Position numbers and translations under genes: made by a program
The notes under the pieces: model-generated
Told to the model about the DNA's origin: nothing
Databases searched by the model: none
The model's input: only the letters and a program-made list of their open reading frames with translations
Part shown: in pieces, positions 12,507-26,043 of the stretch
How positions within the stretch are numbered: the first letter of the stretch is position 1
Layout: every line of letters begins with the position of its first letter
Source of the DNA: Lelliottia sp. JS-SCA-14
Lineage (GTDB): Bacteria > Pseudomonadota > Gammaproteobacteria > Enterobacterales > Enterobacteriaceae
Length of the DNA: 64,000 bases
NCBI RefSeq assembly: GCF_035593345.1
Contig: NZ_CP141606.1
Span: 1-64,000 of the forward strand
Direction: 5' to 3'

Positions 12507-14336
12507 ATGTGTGGAATTGTTGGCGCAGTTGCGCAGCGTGATATTGCTGAAATCCTTCTCGAAGGTTTACGTCGTCTGGAATACCGTGGCTATGACTCTG
12601 CCGGTCTGGCAGTAGTGGATGCAGAAGGTCATATGACCCGTCTGCGCCGTCTCGGTAAAGTGCAAATGCTGGCGCAAGCCGCGGAAGAAACTCCGCTGCA
12701 CGGCGGAACCGGTATCGCACACACCCGCTGGGCAACCCACGGCGAACCGTCTGAAGGCAACGCCCACCCGCATGTGTCTGAACACATTGTGGTGGTGCAT
12801 AACGGCATTATCGAAAACCACGAACCGCTGCGCGAAGAGTTGAAAGCGCGTGGCTACACCTTTGTCTCTGAAACTGACACCGAAGTTATCGCTCACCTGG
12901 TTCACTGGGAGCTGGAGCAGGGCGGTACGCTGCGCGAAGCGGTGCTGCGCGCCATTCCTCAGCTACGCGGCGCGTACGGTACAGTGATCATGGATTCTCG
13001 CGATCCGAGCACTCTGCTGGCGGCACGTTCCGGTAGCCCGATGGTCATCGGTATGGGGATGGGCGAGAACTTCATCGCTTCCGATCAGCTGGCACTCCTG
13101 CCGGTCACCCGTCGTTTTATCTTCCTCGAAGAGGGCGATATCGCGGAAGTGACCCGTCGCAGCGTGACGGTCTTTGATAAATCCGGCGCGCAGGTGAAGC
13201 GTCAGGAGATCGAATCGAATCTGCAGTACGATGCGGGCGACAAAGGCGCGTACCGTCACTACATGCAGAAAGAGATCTACGAGCAGCCGAACGCCATCAA
13301 GAACACCCTGACCGGGCGCATCAGCCACGGCGAGGTGGATCTGAGCGAGCTGGGCGCGAACGCCAACGAGATGCTGGCGAAGGTCGAGCATATCCAGATT
13401 GTGGCCTGCGGCACCTCTTACAACTCAGGTATGGTTTCGCGCTACTGGTTTGAAGCCCTGGCGGGCGTGCCGTGCGATGTCGAAATCGCCTCGGAATTCC
13501 GCTACCGCAAATCTGCCGTGCGCCGTAACAGCCTGATGATCACCCTTTCCCAGTCCGGTGAAACGGCGGATACCCTGGCGGCCCTGCGTCTGTCGAAAGA
13601 GCTGGGCTATCTCGGTTCTCTGGCGATCTGTAACGTCCCTGGCTCGTCGCTAGTGCGTGAATCCGATCTGGCGCTGATGACCAAAGCGGGCACTGAAATC
13701 GGCGTGGCATCGACCAAAGCCTTCACCACTCAGCTGACCGTGCTGTTGATGCTGGTGGCGAAACTGGCGCGTCTGAAAGGCCAGGATGCGTCCATTGAGC
13801 AGGATATCGTTCACGGGCTGCAGGCGCTGCCGAGCCGTATCGAGCAGATGCTCTCCCAGGACAAGCGCATCGAAGCGCTGGCAGAAGATTTCTCTGACAA
13901 ACACCACGCCCTGTTCCTTGGCCGTGGCGATCAGTACCCAATCGCGCTGGAAGGCGCACTGAAGCTGAAAGAGATCTCTTACATCCATGCGGAAGCCTAC
14001 GCCGCAGGCGAGCTGAAACACGGCCCGCTGGCGCTGATTGACGCGGATATGCCGGTGATCGTGGTTGCCCCGAACAACGAACTGCTGGAAAAACTGAAAT
14101 CGAATATCGAAGAAGTGCGCGCCCGTGGCGGCCAGCTGTACGTCTTCGCCGATCAGGATGCCGGGTTTGTCAGCAACGACAACATGCACATTATCGAGAT
14201 GCCGCATGTTGAAGAGGTGATTGCCCCGATCTTCTACACCGTTCCGCTGCAGCTGCTGGCGTATCACGTCGCGCTGATCAAAGGCACCGACGTCGACCAG
14301 CCGCGTAACCTGGCGAAGTCCGTCACCGTAGAATAA
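12507..14336 (+). CDS. glmS: Glutamine-fructose-6-phosphate aminotransferase
   Basis: GlmS makes glucosamine-6-phosphate from fructose-6-phosphate and glutamine, the first step of amino-sugar synthesis. The 609-residue product starts MCGIVGAV, so removal of Met exposes the catalytic cysteine of the Ntn glutaminase domain (about 1-240). Two SIS sugar-isomerase domains follow (about 285-430 and 455-600), with CGTSYNSG and SQSGETADT in the first. The C-terminus KSVTVE is the conserved tail. Confidence 0.98.
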   Translation: MCGIVGAVAQRDIAEILLEGLRRLEYRGYDSAGLAVVDAEGHMTRLRRLGKVQMLAQAAEETPLHGGTGIAHTRWATHGEPSEGNAHPHVSEHIVVVHNGIIENHEPLREELKARGYTFVSETDTEVIAHLVHWELEQGGTLREAVLRAIPQLRGAYGTVIMDSRDPSTLLAARSGSPMVIGMGMGENFIASDQLALLPVTRRFIFLEEGDIAEVTRRSVTVFDKSGAQVKRQEIESNLQYDAGDKGAYRHYMQKEIYEQPNAIKNTLTGRISHGEVDLSELGANANEMLAKVEHIQIVACGTSYNSGMVSRYWFEALAGVPCDVEIASEFRYRKSAVRRNSLMITLSQSGETADTLAALRLSKELGYLGSLAICNVPGSSLVRESDLALMTKAGTEIGVASTKAFTTQLTVLLMLVAKLARLKGQDASIEQDIVHGLQALPSRIEQMLSQDKRIEALAEDFSDKHHALFLGRGDQYPIALEGALKLKEISYIHAEAYAAGELKHGPLALIDADMPVIVVAPNNELLEKLKSNIEEVRARGGQLYVFADQDAGFVSNDNMHIIEMPHVEEVIAPIFYTVPLQLLAYHVALIKGTDVDQPRNLAKSVTVE

Positions 14337-14345
14337 TCCCTTCAG

Positions 14346-14372
14346 GCTCCACCTTCGGGTGGAGCTTTTTTT
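14346..14372 (+). terminator. Rho-independent terminator after glmS
   Basis: GCTCCACC, a TTCG tetraloop, GGTGGAGC and a run of seven T bases directly follow the glmS stop. Confidence 0.93.
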
Positions 14373-14529
14373 ATCCCTTCCCGACGTTTTTATTTATGAC
14401 AATCTGTCATCTTCAGCTACTTTTTTCAGTGTCACAGAAAGAAAATTTTTCTGAAATCGCACTGTCATATAAGCGGCTAACACGATGATTATTAATGCTA
14501 ATTTTGCAGATTCTTAAGTGAAACTTTCA

Positions 14530-15677
<1,148 letters not shown>

Positions 15678-15698
15678 TTTAGAATTCTGACGAAAATG

Positions 15699-15767
15699 GC
15701 GGGTGGCGCAAGCTTACCCGCCCTACGGTTCTGACTGTAGGCCTGATAAGCGTTAGCGCCATCCGGC
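15699..15767. repeat. Pair of REP units (BIME) between pstS and pstC
   Basis: One unit (15699-15724, GCGGGTGGCGC / GCTTACCCGC) is followed by a second of different type (15737-15767, GTAGGCCTGATAAGCG / CGCCATCCGGC). Such a pair inside an operon can stabilise the upstream pstS message, which is needed in excess over the membrane subunits. Confidence 0.75.
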
Positions 15768-15798
15768 AATTCGTGAAACGTATTTAACAGAAGAGTGA

Positions 15799-17651
<1,853 letters not shown>

Positions 17652-17685
17652 TTTTGACGGCGCGGCACAACGCGGCGCCGAATGA

Positions 17686-18471
<786 letters not shown>

Positions 18472-18484
18472 TTTGGAGTGAATC

Positions 18485-19210
18485 ATGGACAACCTCAATC
18501 TTAACAAACACATTTCCGGCCAGTTCAACGCAGAGCTGGAAAGTATCCGCACCCAGGTGATGACGATGGGCGGCATGGTCGAGCAGCAGCTGTCTGATGC
18601 GATCACCGCCATGCATAACCAGGACAGCGAGCTGGCGAAGCGCGTTGTCGAAGGCGACAAAAACGTCAACATGATGGAAGTGGCAATCGACGAAGCCTGC
18701 GTGCGCATCATCGCGAAACGTCAACCGACGGCCAGCGACCTGCGTCTGGTGATGGCGATCATCAAAACCATCGCCGAGCTGGAACGTATTGGCGACGTGG
18801 CGGATAAAATCTGCCGCACCGCGCTGGAGAAGTTCTCCCACCAGCACCAGCCGCTGCTGGTGAGCCTGGAATCCCTGGGCCGTCATACGGTGCAGATGCT
18901 GCATGACGTGCTGGATGCGTTCGCGCGCATGGATCTTGATGAAGCGGTACGTATTTACCGTGAAGATAAAAAGGTCGACCAGGAATATGAGGGCATCGTG
19001 CGTCAGCTGATGACCTACATGATGGAAGATCCGCGCACCATTCCAAGCGTACTCACCGCGCTGTTCTGCGCGCGCTCTATCGAGCGTATCGGCGACCGCT
19101 GCCAGAACATTTGTGAATACATCTTCTACTTCGTGAAAGGACAGGATTTCCGTCACGTAGGCGGGGATGAGCTGGACAAGCTGCTGGCGGGGAAAGACCC
19201 GAAAGAGTGA
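18485..19210 (+). CDS. phoU: Phosphate signalling regulator PhoU
   Basis: PhoU links PstSCAB to the PhoR kinase and keeps the Pho regulon off when phosphate is plentiful. The 241-residue product is two three-helix bundles with the repeated metal-binding motifs E-R-I-G-D near residues 100 and 200 ([12 protein letters not shown] and [12 protein letters not shown]). It is the last gene of the operon. Confidence 0.98.
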   Translation: MDNLNLNKHISGQFNAELESIRTQVMTMGGMVEQQLSDAITAMHNQDSELAKRVVEGDKNVNMMEVAIDEACVRIIAKRQPTASDLRLVMAIIKTIAELERIGDVADKICRTALEKFSHQHQPLLVSLESLGRHTVQMLHDVLDAFARMDLDEAVRIYREDKKVDQEYEGIVRQLMTYMMEDPRTIPSVLTALFCARSIERIGDRCQNICEYIFYFVKGQDFRHVGGDELDKLLAGKDPKE

Positions 19211-19228
19211 TCGGTTCAGGCAGGTTTT

Positions 19229-19266
19229 GTAGGCCGGATAAGCGCAAGCGCCATCCGGCTTTTTTC
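19229..19266 (+). repeat. REP unit followed by T-tract after phoU
   Basis: GTAGGCCGGATAAGCGC and GCGCCATCCGGC form a REP stem, and TTTTTTC follows directly. It probably ends the pst-phoU transcript. The convergent yieH stop codon is at its right edge. Confidence 0.75.
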
Positions 19267-19267
19267 A

Positions 19268-19933
19268 TTAACGCGTAATATCCCACCCGCGCGCCTTCCA
19301 CAGCTCCGGCAACTGCGCCAGATCGGTAAAGGTCGTCACTTTCGGATGGCTTATCGGCTGGTTATGCGGATCGGCGCAGAAGTAAAACACCTCCATCCCC
19401 GCATCAATCCCTGACTGCGCGCCGGCGCTGGAATCATCCACCAGAATGCAGTTTTCCACGTTCACGTTCATCGCTTTCGCGGCGTGGAACATCAGGGCCG
19501 GATCCGGCTTCCAGCGCTGGATATCGTAGCCGCTGAACAGTTTTTCCGGGAAATGGTGCAACATGTCCAGCTTGCCGAGGGAGTGCTGCATTTTGCTGAC
19601 CGGGCCGTTGGAGACCACGCACATTGGCACCGTCATTGAATCGAGCAGCGCATTCGCTCCGGCGATCACTTCCAGCTCCGAGTCGAAAAGGCGTGCGACC
19701 TCGGCGCGGTAAACTGGTTCTAAGTCGGCTTTCGCCAGACTGACGCCGTGCTCAGCGTTGATAATGTCGATGATCTCGTACAGTTTGACGCCTTTGAAGC
19801 GTTTAAACGTCTCTTCGAGATCGAGCGTAATGCCAAATTCCTGGAACATGCTGACATACGCGCGGGAACAAATGACCTCACTGTCGACCAGCGTACCGTC
19901 GCAGTCGAAAAATACCGCTTCAATTCCGGACAT
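19268..19933 (-). CDS. yieH: HAD-family 6-phosphogluconate phosphatase YieH
   Basis: This is a beta-phosphoglucomutase-like HAD phosphatase; the E. coli enzyme hydrolyses 6-phosphogluconate. The start at 19933 gives 221 residues and the family N-terminus MSGIEAVFFDCDGTLVDSE, with nucleophile and acid in DCDGT. Motif II is VVSNGP, motif III the lysine in RWKPDPALMF, and motif IV is LVDDSSAG. An AAAGG site precedes this ATG. Confidence 0.93.
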   Translation of the reverse strand: MSGIEAVFFDCDGTLVDSEVICSRAYVSMFQEFGITLDLEETFKRFKGVKLYEIIDIINAEHGVSLAKADLEPVYRAEVARLFDSELEVIAGANALLDSMTVPMCVVSNGPVSKMQHSLGKLDMLHHFPEKLFSGYDIQRWKPDPALMFHAAKAMNVNVENCILVDDSSAGAQSGIDAGMEVFYFCADPHNQPISHPKVTTFTDLAQLPELWKARGWDITR

Positions 19934-20100
19934 GCCTTTCCCTTTTAACAAGTTTAACGTTTACGTAATGCAGTTTTGCGAGACGCAATCGTTGCCGTAT
20001 AAGCAAAATCAATGAAAAAAAGTATCTCGCAAACGCGCCTATTGTCGCATTTTGGTATAGGATAGCGACGGATTTTTCCCTCCTTGTTCGGAAACTGATG

Positions 20101-21438
20101 ATGAGCCAACAACACACTACCCAGACGTCTGGTCAGGGTCTGCTTGAGCGCGTGTTTAAACTGCGCGAGCACGGCACAACGGCACGCACCGAAGTGATCG
20201 CCGGTTTTACCACCTTCCTGACGATGGTTTATATCGTTTTTGTTAACCCTCAAATTCTGGGCGTTGCTGGCATGGATACCAGCGCCGTCTTCGTGACCAC
20301 CTGTCTGATCGCCGCCCTCGGCAGCATCCTGATGGGCGTGTTCGCCAATCTTCCGGTCGCTCTGGCACCGGCAATGGGTCTGAACGCATTCTTCGCCTTC
20401 GTGGTGGTGCAGGCGATGGGCCTGCCGTGGCAAGTGGGGATGGGCGCCATCTTCTGGGGCGCGGTCGGCCTGCTGCTGCTGACCATTTTCCGCGTGCGTT
20501 ACTGGATGATTGCTAATATCCCGGTGAGCCTGCGTGTGGGTATCACCAGCGGTATCGGTCTGTTCATCGGCATGATGGGCCTGAAAAACGCGGGCGTGAT
20601 CGTTGCCAACCCGGAAACCCTGGTGAGCATCGGCAACCTGACCTCGCACAGCGTCCTGCTGGGCGTGCTGGGCTTCTTCATCATCGCTATTCTGGCGTCC
20701 CGTAACATTCACGCTGCGGTGCTGGTCTCGATTATCGTGACCACCCTGCTGGGCTGGATGCTGGGCGATGTGCATTACAGCGGCATTGTCTCTGCACCAC
20801 CAAGTGTGACCACCGTGATTGGCCACGTCGATCTGGCGGGTTCGTTTAACCTTGGCCTGGCAGGCGTGATCTTCTCCTTCATGCTGGTAAACCTGTTCGA
20901 CTCCTCCGGTACCCTTATCGGTGTGACCGATAAAGCGGGTCTGGCAGATGAGAAAGGTAAATTCCCGCGCATGAAGCAGGCGCTGTATGTGGACAGCATC
21001 TCGTCGGTAGCCGGTTCTTTCATCGGTACTTCTTCCGTCACGGCGTATATCGAGTCCTCTTCCGGCGTCTCCGTCGGTGGCCGCACCGGTCTGACCGCTG
21101 TGGTCGTGGGCCTGCTGTTCCTGCTGGTGATCTTCCTTTCTCCGCTGGCGGGTATGGTTCCACCGTACGCGGCTGCAGGCGCGCTGATCTACGTCGGCGT
21201 GCTGATGACCTCGAGTCTGGCGCGCGTGAAGTGGGAAGATTTAACCGAAGCGGTTCCAGCGTTTATTACCGCCGTGATGATGCCGTTCAGCTTCTCCATC
21301 ACCGAAGGTATCGCCCTGGGCTTTATCTCCTACTGCGTGATGAAAATCGGTACCGGTCGTTTCCGCGAACTGAGCCCATGCGTGATCGTGGTGGCACTGC
21401 TGTTCGTGCTGAAGATTGTATTTATCGACGCGAAATAA
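20101..21438 (+). CDS. adeP: Adenine permease AdeP
   Basis: AdeP is a high-affinity proton-coupled adenine importer of the AzgA-type NCS2 family in the inner membrane. From 20101 it is 445 residues, as in E. coli; an ATG three bases upstream would add one Met. Fourteen hydrophobic segments are expected. The conserved GLNAFFAF near residue 97 and LVNLFDSSGTLIG near 263 mark the substrate site. It is divergent from yieH. Confidence 0.95.
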   Translation: MSQQHTTQTSGQGLLERVFKLREHGTTARTEVIAGFTTFLTMVYIVFVNPQILGVAGMDTSAVFVTTCLIAALGSILMGVFANLPVALAPAMGLNAFFAFVVVQAMGLPWQVGMGAIFWGAVGLLLLTIFRVRYWMIANIPVSLRVGITSGIGLFIGMMGLKNAGVIVANPETLVSIGNLTSHSVLLGVLGFFIIAILASRNIHAAVLVSIIVTTLLGWMLGDVHYSGIVSAPPSVTTVIGHVDLAGSFNLGLAGVIFSFMLVNLFDSSGTLIGVTDKAGLADEKGKFPRMKQALYVDSISSVAGSFIGTSSVTAYIESSSGVSVGGRTGLTAVVVGLLFLLVIFLSPLAGMVPPYAAAGALIYVGVLMTSSLARVKWEDLTEAVPAFITAVMMPFSFSITEGIALGFISYCVMKIGTGRFRELSPCVIVVALLFVLKIVFIDAK

Positions 21439-21443
21439 ACAGC

Positions 21444-21470
21444 AAGGCCTTCCCGAATGGGAAGGCCTTT
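21444..21470 (+). terminator. Rho-independent terminator after adeP
   Basis: AAGGCCTTCCC, a GAAT loop and GGGAAGGCCTTT form a perfect 11-base-pair stem just after the stop codon. The T-run is short. Confidence 0.8.
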
Positions 21471-21478
21471 AGTGTTTG

Positions 21479-21514
21479 CGCCCTCTCCCCGTGGGAGAGG
21501 GTTGGGGTGAGGGC
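21479..21514. repeat. Intergenic palindromic repeat (CCCTCTCC...GGAGAGGG type)
   Basis: CCCTCTCCCC, GTG, GGAGAGGG and then TTGGGGTGAGGG is a common enterobacterial intergenic repeat. A shorter copy occurs at 53884. It lies between the convergent adeP and chrR genes. Confidence 0.65.
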
Positions 21515-21532
21515 ATCAGACCGCACTCACCC

Positions 21533-22099
21533 CTAGGCTTTAACTCGCTGAATATATTCGCCAAACGCGGTCAACTGACCGGTCAGATGATCCAGCGTGC
21601 TTTGATCGACCACTTCGCCCGTCTGGATATCGACTTTGTTCTGAATCACCCCGCCCATAAATTCCGGCTTGTTCATCACCATCGCATCCAGGAACACCAG
21701 AATCTGACGCAGATGATACTGGCAGCGTGCGCCGCCAATCGCGCCCATCGAGCTGGTCTGGATCAGCACCGGCTTGCCGGACAGCGGCTGTTCCGGCAAA
21801 CGGGAGAGCCAGTCGATCGCATTCTTCAGGCCACCTGGCACCGAATAGTTGTATTCCGGAGTCACAATCACCACGCCATCGGCCTGGCGGATCTGCTCGG
21901 CCAGCGCTTCGACACTTTGCGGGAACCCTTCTTCCTGCTGAACATCGGCGTCGTACAGAGGGATATCGCCAATCGACGGCAGCGCGGTCACGTCCATCCC
22001 AGCCGGTGCCAGCTTAGGCAGCGTGCGGGCAACCATCCCGTTAAATGAACCTTTGCGCAGGCTTCCCAGTAACGTAACAACTTTCAACGTATCAGACAT
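21533..22099 (-). CDS. chrR: NADPH-dependent FMN quinone/chromate reductase ChrR (YieF)
   Basis: ChrR is a soluble flavodoxin-fold reductase that transfers electrons from NAD(P)H to quinones and also to chromate. The start at 22099, after AAGGAG, gives 188 residues, the E. coli length. The FMN phosphate loop GSLRKGSFN is near residue 11, and TPEYNYSVPGGLKNAIDW near residue 82 is the conserved flavin-binding segment. Confidence 0.95.
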   Translation of the reverse strand: MSDTLKVVTLLGSLRKGSFNGMVARTLPKLAPAGMDVTALPSIGDIPLYDADVQQEEGFPQSVEALAEQIRQADGVVIVTPEYNYSVPGGLKNAIDWLSRLPEQPLSGKPVLIQTSSMGAIGGARCQYHLRQILVFLDAMVMNKPEFMGGVIQNKVDIQTGEVVDQSTLDHLTGQLTAFGEYIQRVKA

Positions 22100-22136
22100 G
22101 ATTACTCCTTTTTCATCATGATGGCCCATCAGCGGG

Positions 22137-22883
22137 TCAGTTAAGGGTAAGAGCTTTTTCTGCCGGTAAACTGGTTAATCTCATCAGGCGCGCGGCGGGC
22201 TCGTTGGCGCGCGCGGGGACATCAGGAAGGCTACGCCATCCGTCGCGGCTGTCAAATTCCCAGATTTTCAAGCGCTCAATGGCGGGCGTGACGGCAATCG
22301 ACCAGATCAGCACGTCTTCGGCGTCGCTGAGGGCTTCCACCCGTGCGGCTTTAGTCGCCCGCAGACGGCCTGAGCCCGGCAGCAACTGGAGCAGGCTGGC
22401 ATCGTCCACGGCACAACCCGAGAGCTTCTGAATGCTCTGACGCAGGGTGATGAGCTGTGCTTTGGCTTCGTTAGGGTCGTTTTGATTACGCACCCACAGC
22501 TTTTCGTTGCTCGAGAGCGGGTAGTCGTCGTGGGCGTGAGGGCCGTGGAAACCGCGAGTCGCGCGCTGGAGTTCCATATCCAGTCCACAATCGCCTTCCG
22601 TTGTGAGGGCCACGCCGACGATGTTTCCGGTGTAGGCGATGGAAAAACGCGGCAGTTCAGGGTCAGCAAAAACCGGGCGGCCTTCAGGCTGGGTGATCAT
22701 TTCTGGCAGTTCGGTCGTGCCGTAGAGCATAAACAGCAGCTCGGAGAGTAAGGCCCGGGAGGCCAGAAAGCGCGAGCGTCGGTGATCGGGAAGCTTGCGC
22801 ACTTCGTTGTGACAGGATGAGGAGAGTCTGACTGACACCAGTCGTCCTTCGGTCAGGATCCCTCTTGCAAAATGCGTTGCCAT
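22137..22883 (-). CDS. yieE: 4'-phosphopantetheinyl transferase superfamily protein YieE
   Basis: The 248-residue product is homologous to E. coli YieE, a distant member of the 4'-phosphopantetheinyl transferase superfamily. The magnesium motif is present as CGLDMELQRATRGF near residue 105. The second motif, usually W-x3-KEA-x3-K, is degenerate (AKAQLITLRQSIQKLSG), so activity on carrier proteins is uncertain. GGAG precedes the ATG at 22883. It lies 37 bases upstream of chrR on the same strand. Confidence 0.85.
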   Translation of the reverse strand: MATHFARGILTEGRLVSVRLSSSCHNEVRKLPDHRRSRFLASRALLSELLFMLYGTTELPEMITQPEGRPVFADPELPRFSIAYTGNIVGVALTTEGDCGLDMELQRATRGFHGPHAHDDYPLSSNEKLWVRNQNDPNEAKAQLITLRQSIQKLSGCAVDDASLLQLLPGSGRLRATKAARVEALSDAEDVLIWSIAVTPAIERLKIWEFDSRDGWRSLPDVPARANEPAARLMRLTSLPAEKALTLN

Positions 22884-23025
22884 TTTTCGCTCCATGATAA
22901 TGGTCAGTGACAGGTTAAACGGTTACATGATTATCGCTTAACTTCGCATCTGTTTTAATCGGTAAATCCACGAATGAGAAGCCTGGGGACCGAACTTTAC
23001 ATTTTTAGAGGAAAAAATTGGATCT

Positions 23026-23988
23026 CTAACGCAGGGAATCGCAGTACAACGCCTTAATCGTCTCTTTCAGCCAGATGATTTTCGGGTTGTGGCTGTTCCG
23101 TTTATGCCAGATCAGAGTGAAGGGAACGTTGAGCTTTTCGGCCAGCGCTTCGTCGATGGGGATAGGGCGGCGCACCAGCTTGCGCTGGTGGAGTTGATTG
23201 TAGTGATGACAGTAGTGCGGCGCGGTGGCGATATAGTTGTGGTCCGGCTGCGCGGCCATAAACATCGACTGCTCAAAGCCCGGCAGGCTCAGGGCAATGT
23301 TGCGCTCGAGCCCCATCTCCCTCAGCACTTCGTCCAGCGCCCAGGTATCGCTGCGCTCCCAGAAGATGCTGATGTGGGGATAGCGCAAAAATGTCTCGAG
23401 ATTCCACTCTTCGTTTAGCGCCGGGTGATCCTCGCGTAAATAGACACAAGGCCGGTCGCTGAAGAGGATTTCGTGGTCGATAAACCACGGGAGCAGCTTC
23501 AACAGTTCGCGCGAGCGTGGATGGGTTTCGCGCCCGGTAAAACCGATGTCCACTTCGCCGCGGGTGATGGCATCCAGCGAGTCGTAATCCCAGTGGCGCA
23601 TTCTCACCGTCGCCTGCGGATAGCGCTGATTCACCTGATCTAACAGGGCGTTAAAGCGGATCAGCATCAGCGGCGTTTCCGCCGCCAGCTCGAATTTCAG
23701 CCCGCTGAGGGAATCGTGATGCGGTTTATCGAGGATCTGATTGCCGATCTGCATCCAGTCCGTCAGGTTTTGCTCAAGACTGACGGTCAGCGGCGTCGGC
23801 AGCAGACCCAGCGGGGTTTTCACAAACAGCGGGTCGTCGAACCAGTCGCGCAGTTTCGCCAGCGATTTACTCACCGCCGATGGCGTGACGTTCATCCGTT
23901 TCGCGGCTTTGGTGACGCTGCGTTCCTGCAGCAACAGCTGCAGGCACAGTAACAGGTTAAGATCGAGGCTGCTGATGGGCTTCTTCAT
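23026..23988 (-). CDS. yidZ: LysR-family transcriptional regulator YidZ
   Basis: The 320-residue product is a LysR regulator with a winged helix-turn-helix at about residues 8-65 ([24 protein letters not shown]) and a periplasmic-binding-fold effector domain after residue 90. E. coli YidZ is linked to anaerobic nitric oxide protection. Its start overlaps the end of mdtL by 32 bases, so the two are probably co-transcribed and coupled. Confidence 0.93.
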   Translation of the reverse strand: MKKPISSLDLNLLLCLQLLLQERSVTKAAKRMNVTPSAVSKSLAKLRDWFDDPLFVKTPLGLLPTPLTVSLEQNLTDWMQIGNQILDKPHHDSLSGLKFELAAETPLMLIRFNALLDQVNQRYPQATVRMRHWDYDSLDAITRGEVDIGFTGRETHPRSRELLKLLPWFIDHEILFSDRPCVYLREDHPALNEEWNLETFLRYPHISIFWERSDTWALDEVLREMGLERNIALSLPGFEQSMFMAAQPDHNYIATAPHYCHHYNQLHQRKLVRRPIPIDEALAEKLNVPFTLIWHKRNSHNPKIIWLKETIKALYCDSLR

Positions 23989-25132
23989 AGTGCGCTGCGG
24001 GCTGTATCGCCATGATTAACAGGATGCAGACCATGCTACAGCCAATCAGAATCCCGATCAGCATATTCAGCGCATTAAGACCGATCACCGCCGCCAGCCA
24101 AATCCACAGGGACGAGCCGCACACCTGAGCAATGCCGAGCGCGGAGCTGGCCACACCGGCGCGCAGGGAGAACGGCCCCAGCGCCTGACTCATTGCCACG
24201 CCAAATCCCACTGAGAACCCGGCGCAGATCAGGGTGATACCCGCCAGCATAATGGCGTGAGAACTCGCCGTCGCCAGCACAACGCCCGCAATCAGGAACA
24301 GGATCTGCGAGGTCATCATCAGCGTACGCTGGCTAAACACATTGAGGGCAAACGGCGTCGAGAACGACACCGCCATGCTCACCATCGCGGTCAACGCCAT
24401 CACCGTGGAGTACTCCCCGCGATCAAACCCCATGGTTTCCATCAGTAAAACAGGGGAAACGTTTACATAGGTGAGGATGACCACGACGCTCAGGGTGGTG
24501 ATCAGCAGACGGCTGATGAAAAAGCGGTTCAGGAGTTTCTCAGCCGGGTGAATCGTCGCGGCATTCCCCGCGTGATGCGAACCAGGATGCGTCTCTTTCA
24601 GTACCGTGATCGAGAGGATAAAGACCAGCAGGCCCATTGCCGCCATCGTCCAGAACAGGCTCTGCCACGGCAGCTTGAGCATAATCAGATAACCGATCAC
24701 CGGAGCCAGCACCGGAATAATGCAGGTGATGCCGTTGAGCATGGAGAGCACTTTCGCGCGGCGCTGGGCGCTGAGGGTATCGCGCAAAATAGCAAACGCC
24801 ACCACATAACAGCCGCCCGCCCCGATGCCCTGAATGAAGCGTCCGGTCAGGAACAGCGTGCTGTCCTGCGCCATCGAGCACAGCACCGACGCCAGCGCAA
24901 AGATCACCGCCCCGGTAATCGCCACAGGCTGCCGCCCGGCTTTGTCGGCAATCTTACCGGCAAATACCATCGACGATGCCATTCCCGCCAGATAAGCCGA
25001 AAATGCGATATGCAGTTGCGCTTCGCTGGCCCCCAGATCGCGTGCGATGTGCGGCAGGCCGACCAGATACATATCAATGCCCGACGGATAAAGCAGAACC
25101 AGTGCAAAACTACAGAACAGAAAACGCGCCAT
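23957..25132 (-). CDS. mdtL: MFS multidrug efflux transporter MdtL
   Basis: MdtL is a drug:proton antiporter of the DHA1 group with about 12 transmembrane helices; the E. coli protein gives chloramphenicol resistance when overproduced. The start at 25132, after GGGGGA, yields 391 residues, the same as E. coli. The DHA1 motif appears as [14 protein letters not shown] in the first cytoplasmic loop. In E. coli tnaCAB lies between mdtL and mnmE; here a genomic island occupies that place. Confidence 0.95.
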   Translation of the reverse strand: MARFLFCSFALVLLYPSGIDMYLVGLPHIARDLGASEAQLHIAFSAYLAGMASSMVFAGKIADKAGRQPVAITGAVIFALASVLCSMAQDSTLFLTGRFIQGIGAGGCYVVAFAILRDTLSAQRRAKVLSMLNGITCIIPVLAPVIGYLIMLKLPWQSLFWTMAAMGLLVFILSITVLKETHPGSHHAGNAATIHPAEKLLNRFFISRLLITTLSVVVILTYVNVSPVLLMETMGFDRGEYSTVMALTAMVSMAVSFSTPFALNVFSQRTLMMTSQILFLIAGVVLATASSHAIMLAGITLICAGFSVGFGVAMSQALGPFSLRAGVASSALGIAQVCGSSLWIWLAAVIGLNALNMLIGILIGCSMVCILLIMAIQPAAHYEEAHQQPRS

Positions 25133-25202
25133 AAATCCCCCATGTAAGGCAGGCTGGAAGCATAGGGGGAGAACGGGGAAGATGCGAGTTGCCATTTGGA
25201 CA

Positions 25203-25231
25203 AAGGTGATTTCCTGATAGGAAATCACCTT
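25203..25231. repeat. Perfect 13-bp inverted repeat upstream of mdtL
   Basis: AAGGTGATTTCCT, a GAT loop and AGGAAATCACCTT are exactly complementary. It lies about 70 bases upstream of the mdtL start and lacks a T-tract, so an operator is as likely as a terminator. Confidence 0.6.
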
Positions 25232-25300
25232 GATGCAGATGCTGGAAAGTTGTGCTAACTCGTTAATCTGTCAGCGATACGTTGCCTTCAAAACATGGCT

Positions 25301-25327
25301 ATGGGCACATTCAAGTACACAAAAACC
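25301..25327 (+). repeat. Arm-like direct repeat, left end of island
   Basis: The 27-base segment begins ATGGGCACATTCAAG and ends ACACAAAAACC. It matches 34349-34375 with one insertion, one deletion and few substitutions. The partner lies next to the integrase start, so the pair may be integrase arm-type sites or att remnants. Confidence 0.45.
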
Positions 25328-25564
25328 AAAAAGGTGGTGGAACCACGGTTGAACAGAATGAGAACCGAACCATCACTCTATGAGGACTTAGGGCATTTCA
25401 GCTTTTATTACGGTGTTCCCGAAACGGCAATAGTTTTTGCCAATGAATTTCGCCTTATTAATAACTGAGAATAAGATTTTATACGGCTCGCATAAACCCT
25501 CTGTTATGAGGAGATAAGCATAGTTTTTGCGTTATGACTTGCGCGGCCTGCGCTCGCCCCTTCA

Positions 25565-25720
25565 ATGGTGGCCCTGGCAGGGGCTTCGAAAGAAGCGCCG
25601 GGTCGTGATAACCGGTACGCCAACCCTGTCTGGGTCACCACCAGTGAGCCTGGCGTATCCGGTGGTGGCGTAAACCTGCTTATCACGAAGCGGAGCGCAG
25701 CGGATGTGTCCTTTTCCTGA
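25565..25720 (+). pseudogene. ash-family protein remnant of a P4-like satellite
   Basis: The frame encodes MVALAGASKEAPG, then NPVWVTTS, the hallmark of ash-family proteins of P4-like prophages. The usual N-terminal extension ending in a variant of RAxxVRA is cut by a TGA at 25535-25537, so only 51 codons from the internal ATG remain. It is probably a 5'-truncated gene, though an unusual short form cannot be excluded. Confidence 0.5.
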
Positions 25721-25755
25721 ATCTCTCGTTGCACCAGCCTCCGCCGGAGGTATCT

Positions 25756-26043
25756 ATGAAAATCACCGTAGAACAACCCTCAGCCAGAGAACTGGTCGAT
25801 CGCTCGCGAGTCCTGGTGCATGTAATGCTCGAGCATCCTGACGATATCGGCCCGAATTATGCGTTGCTTCTCATCCTTGCCGCCCAGCTACAACTGTTAA
25901 GAGATGCTTTTGAAGAAGATGAGGTGAGACGGCTTAGAGACGAAAATTTCCTCAATAATTTTTACAGCGACCCTAGCATCAGGGATAGATGTTGTGGTGT
26001 GTTTTGGCACAATTCGGAATCCAGCGATACATTCATTATCTGA
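25756..26043 (+). CDS. Hypothetical protein, satellite-derived, possibly chimeric at its C-terminus
   Basis: I do not recognise the function. The 95-residue product starts MKITVEQPSARELVDRSRV after a strong GGAGG at 25746-25750 and is predicted mostly helical (ALLLILAAQLQLLRDAF). Genes of this kind commonly follow ash in P4-like elements. GC content drops sharply from about codon 60, and the last 30 residues (FYSDPSIRDRCCGVF onward) look unrelated to the first part. The end may come from fusion to the AT-rich cargo DNA. Confidence 0.45.
   Translation: MKITVEQPSARELVDRSRVLVHVMLEHPDDIGPNYALLLILAAQLQLLRDAFEEDEVRRLRDENFLNNFYSDPSIRDRCCGVFWHNSESSDTFII

Larger units (their letters stand above)
25133..25564. 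other. Intergenic region at the mdtL end of the island
   Basis: This stretch holds a perfect 13-bp inverted repeat (25203-25231), an arm-like repeat shared with the integrase end (25301-25327) and AT-rich sequence up to the ash remnant. A 57-codon ORF (25295-25468, starting MAMGTFKYT) is open but lacks a ribosome-binding site and overlaps the repeat, so I do not call it a gene. Confidence 0.5.

Noticed and set aside
25295..25468. 57-codon plus-strand ORF starting MAMGTFKYT near mdtL
   Set aside because: There is no ribosome-binding site, it overlaps the arm-like repeat, and no family is recognisable. Chance opening in AT-rich DNA is the simpler explanation.
25504..25776. 90-codon minus-strand ORF
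   Set aside because: It is antisense to the ash-family reading frame, which has recognisable family motifs, so the minus-strand frame is a shadow.
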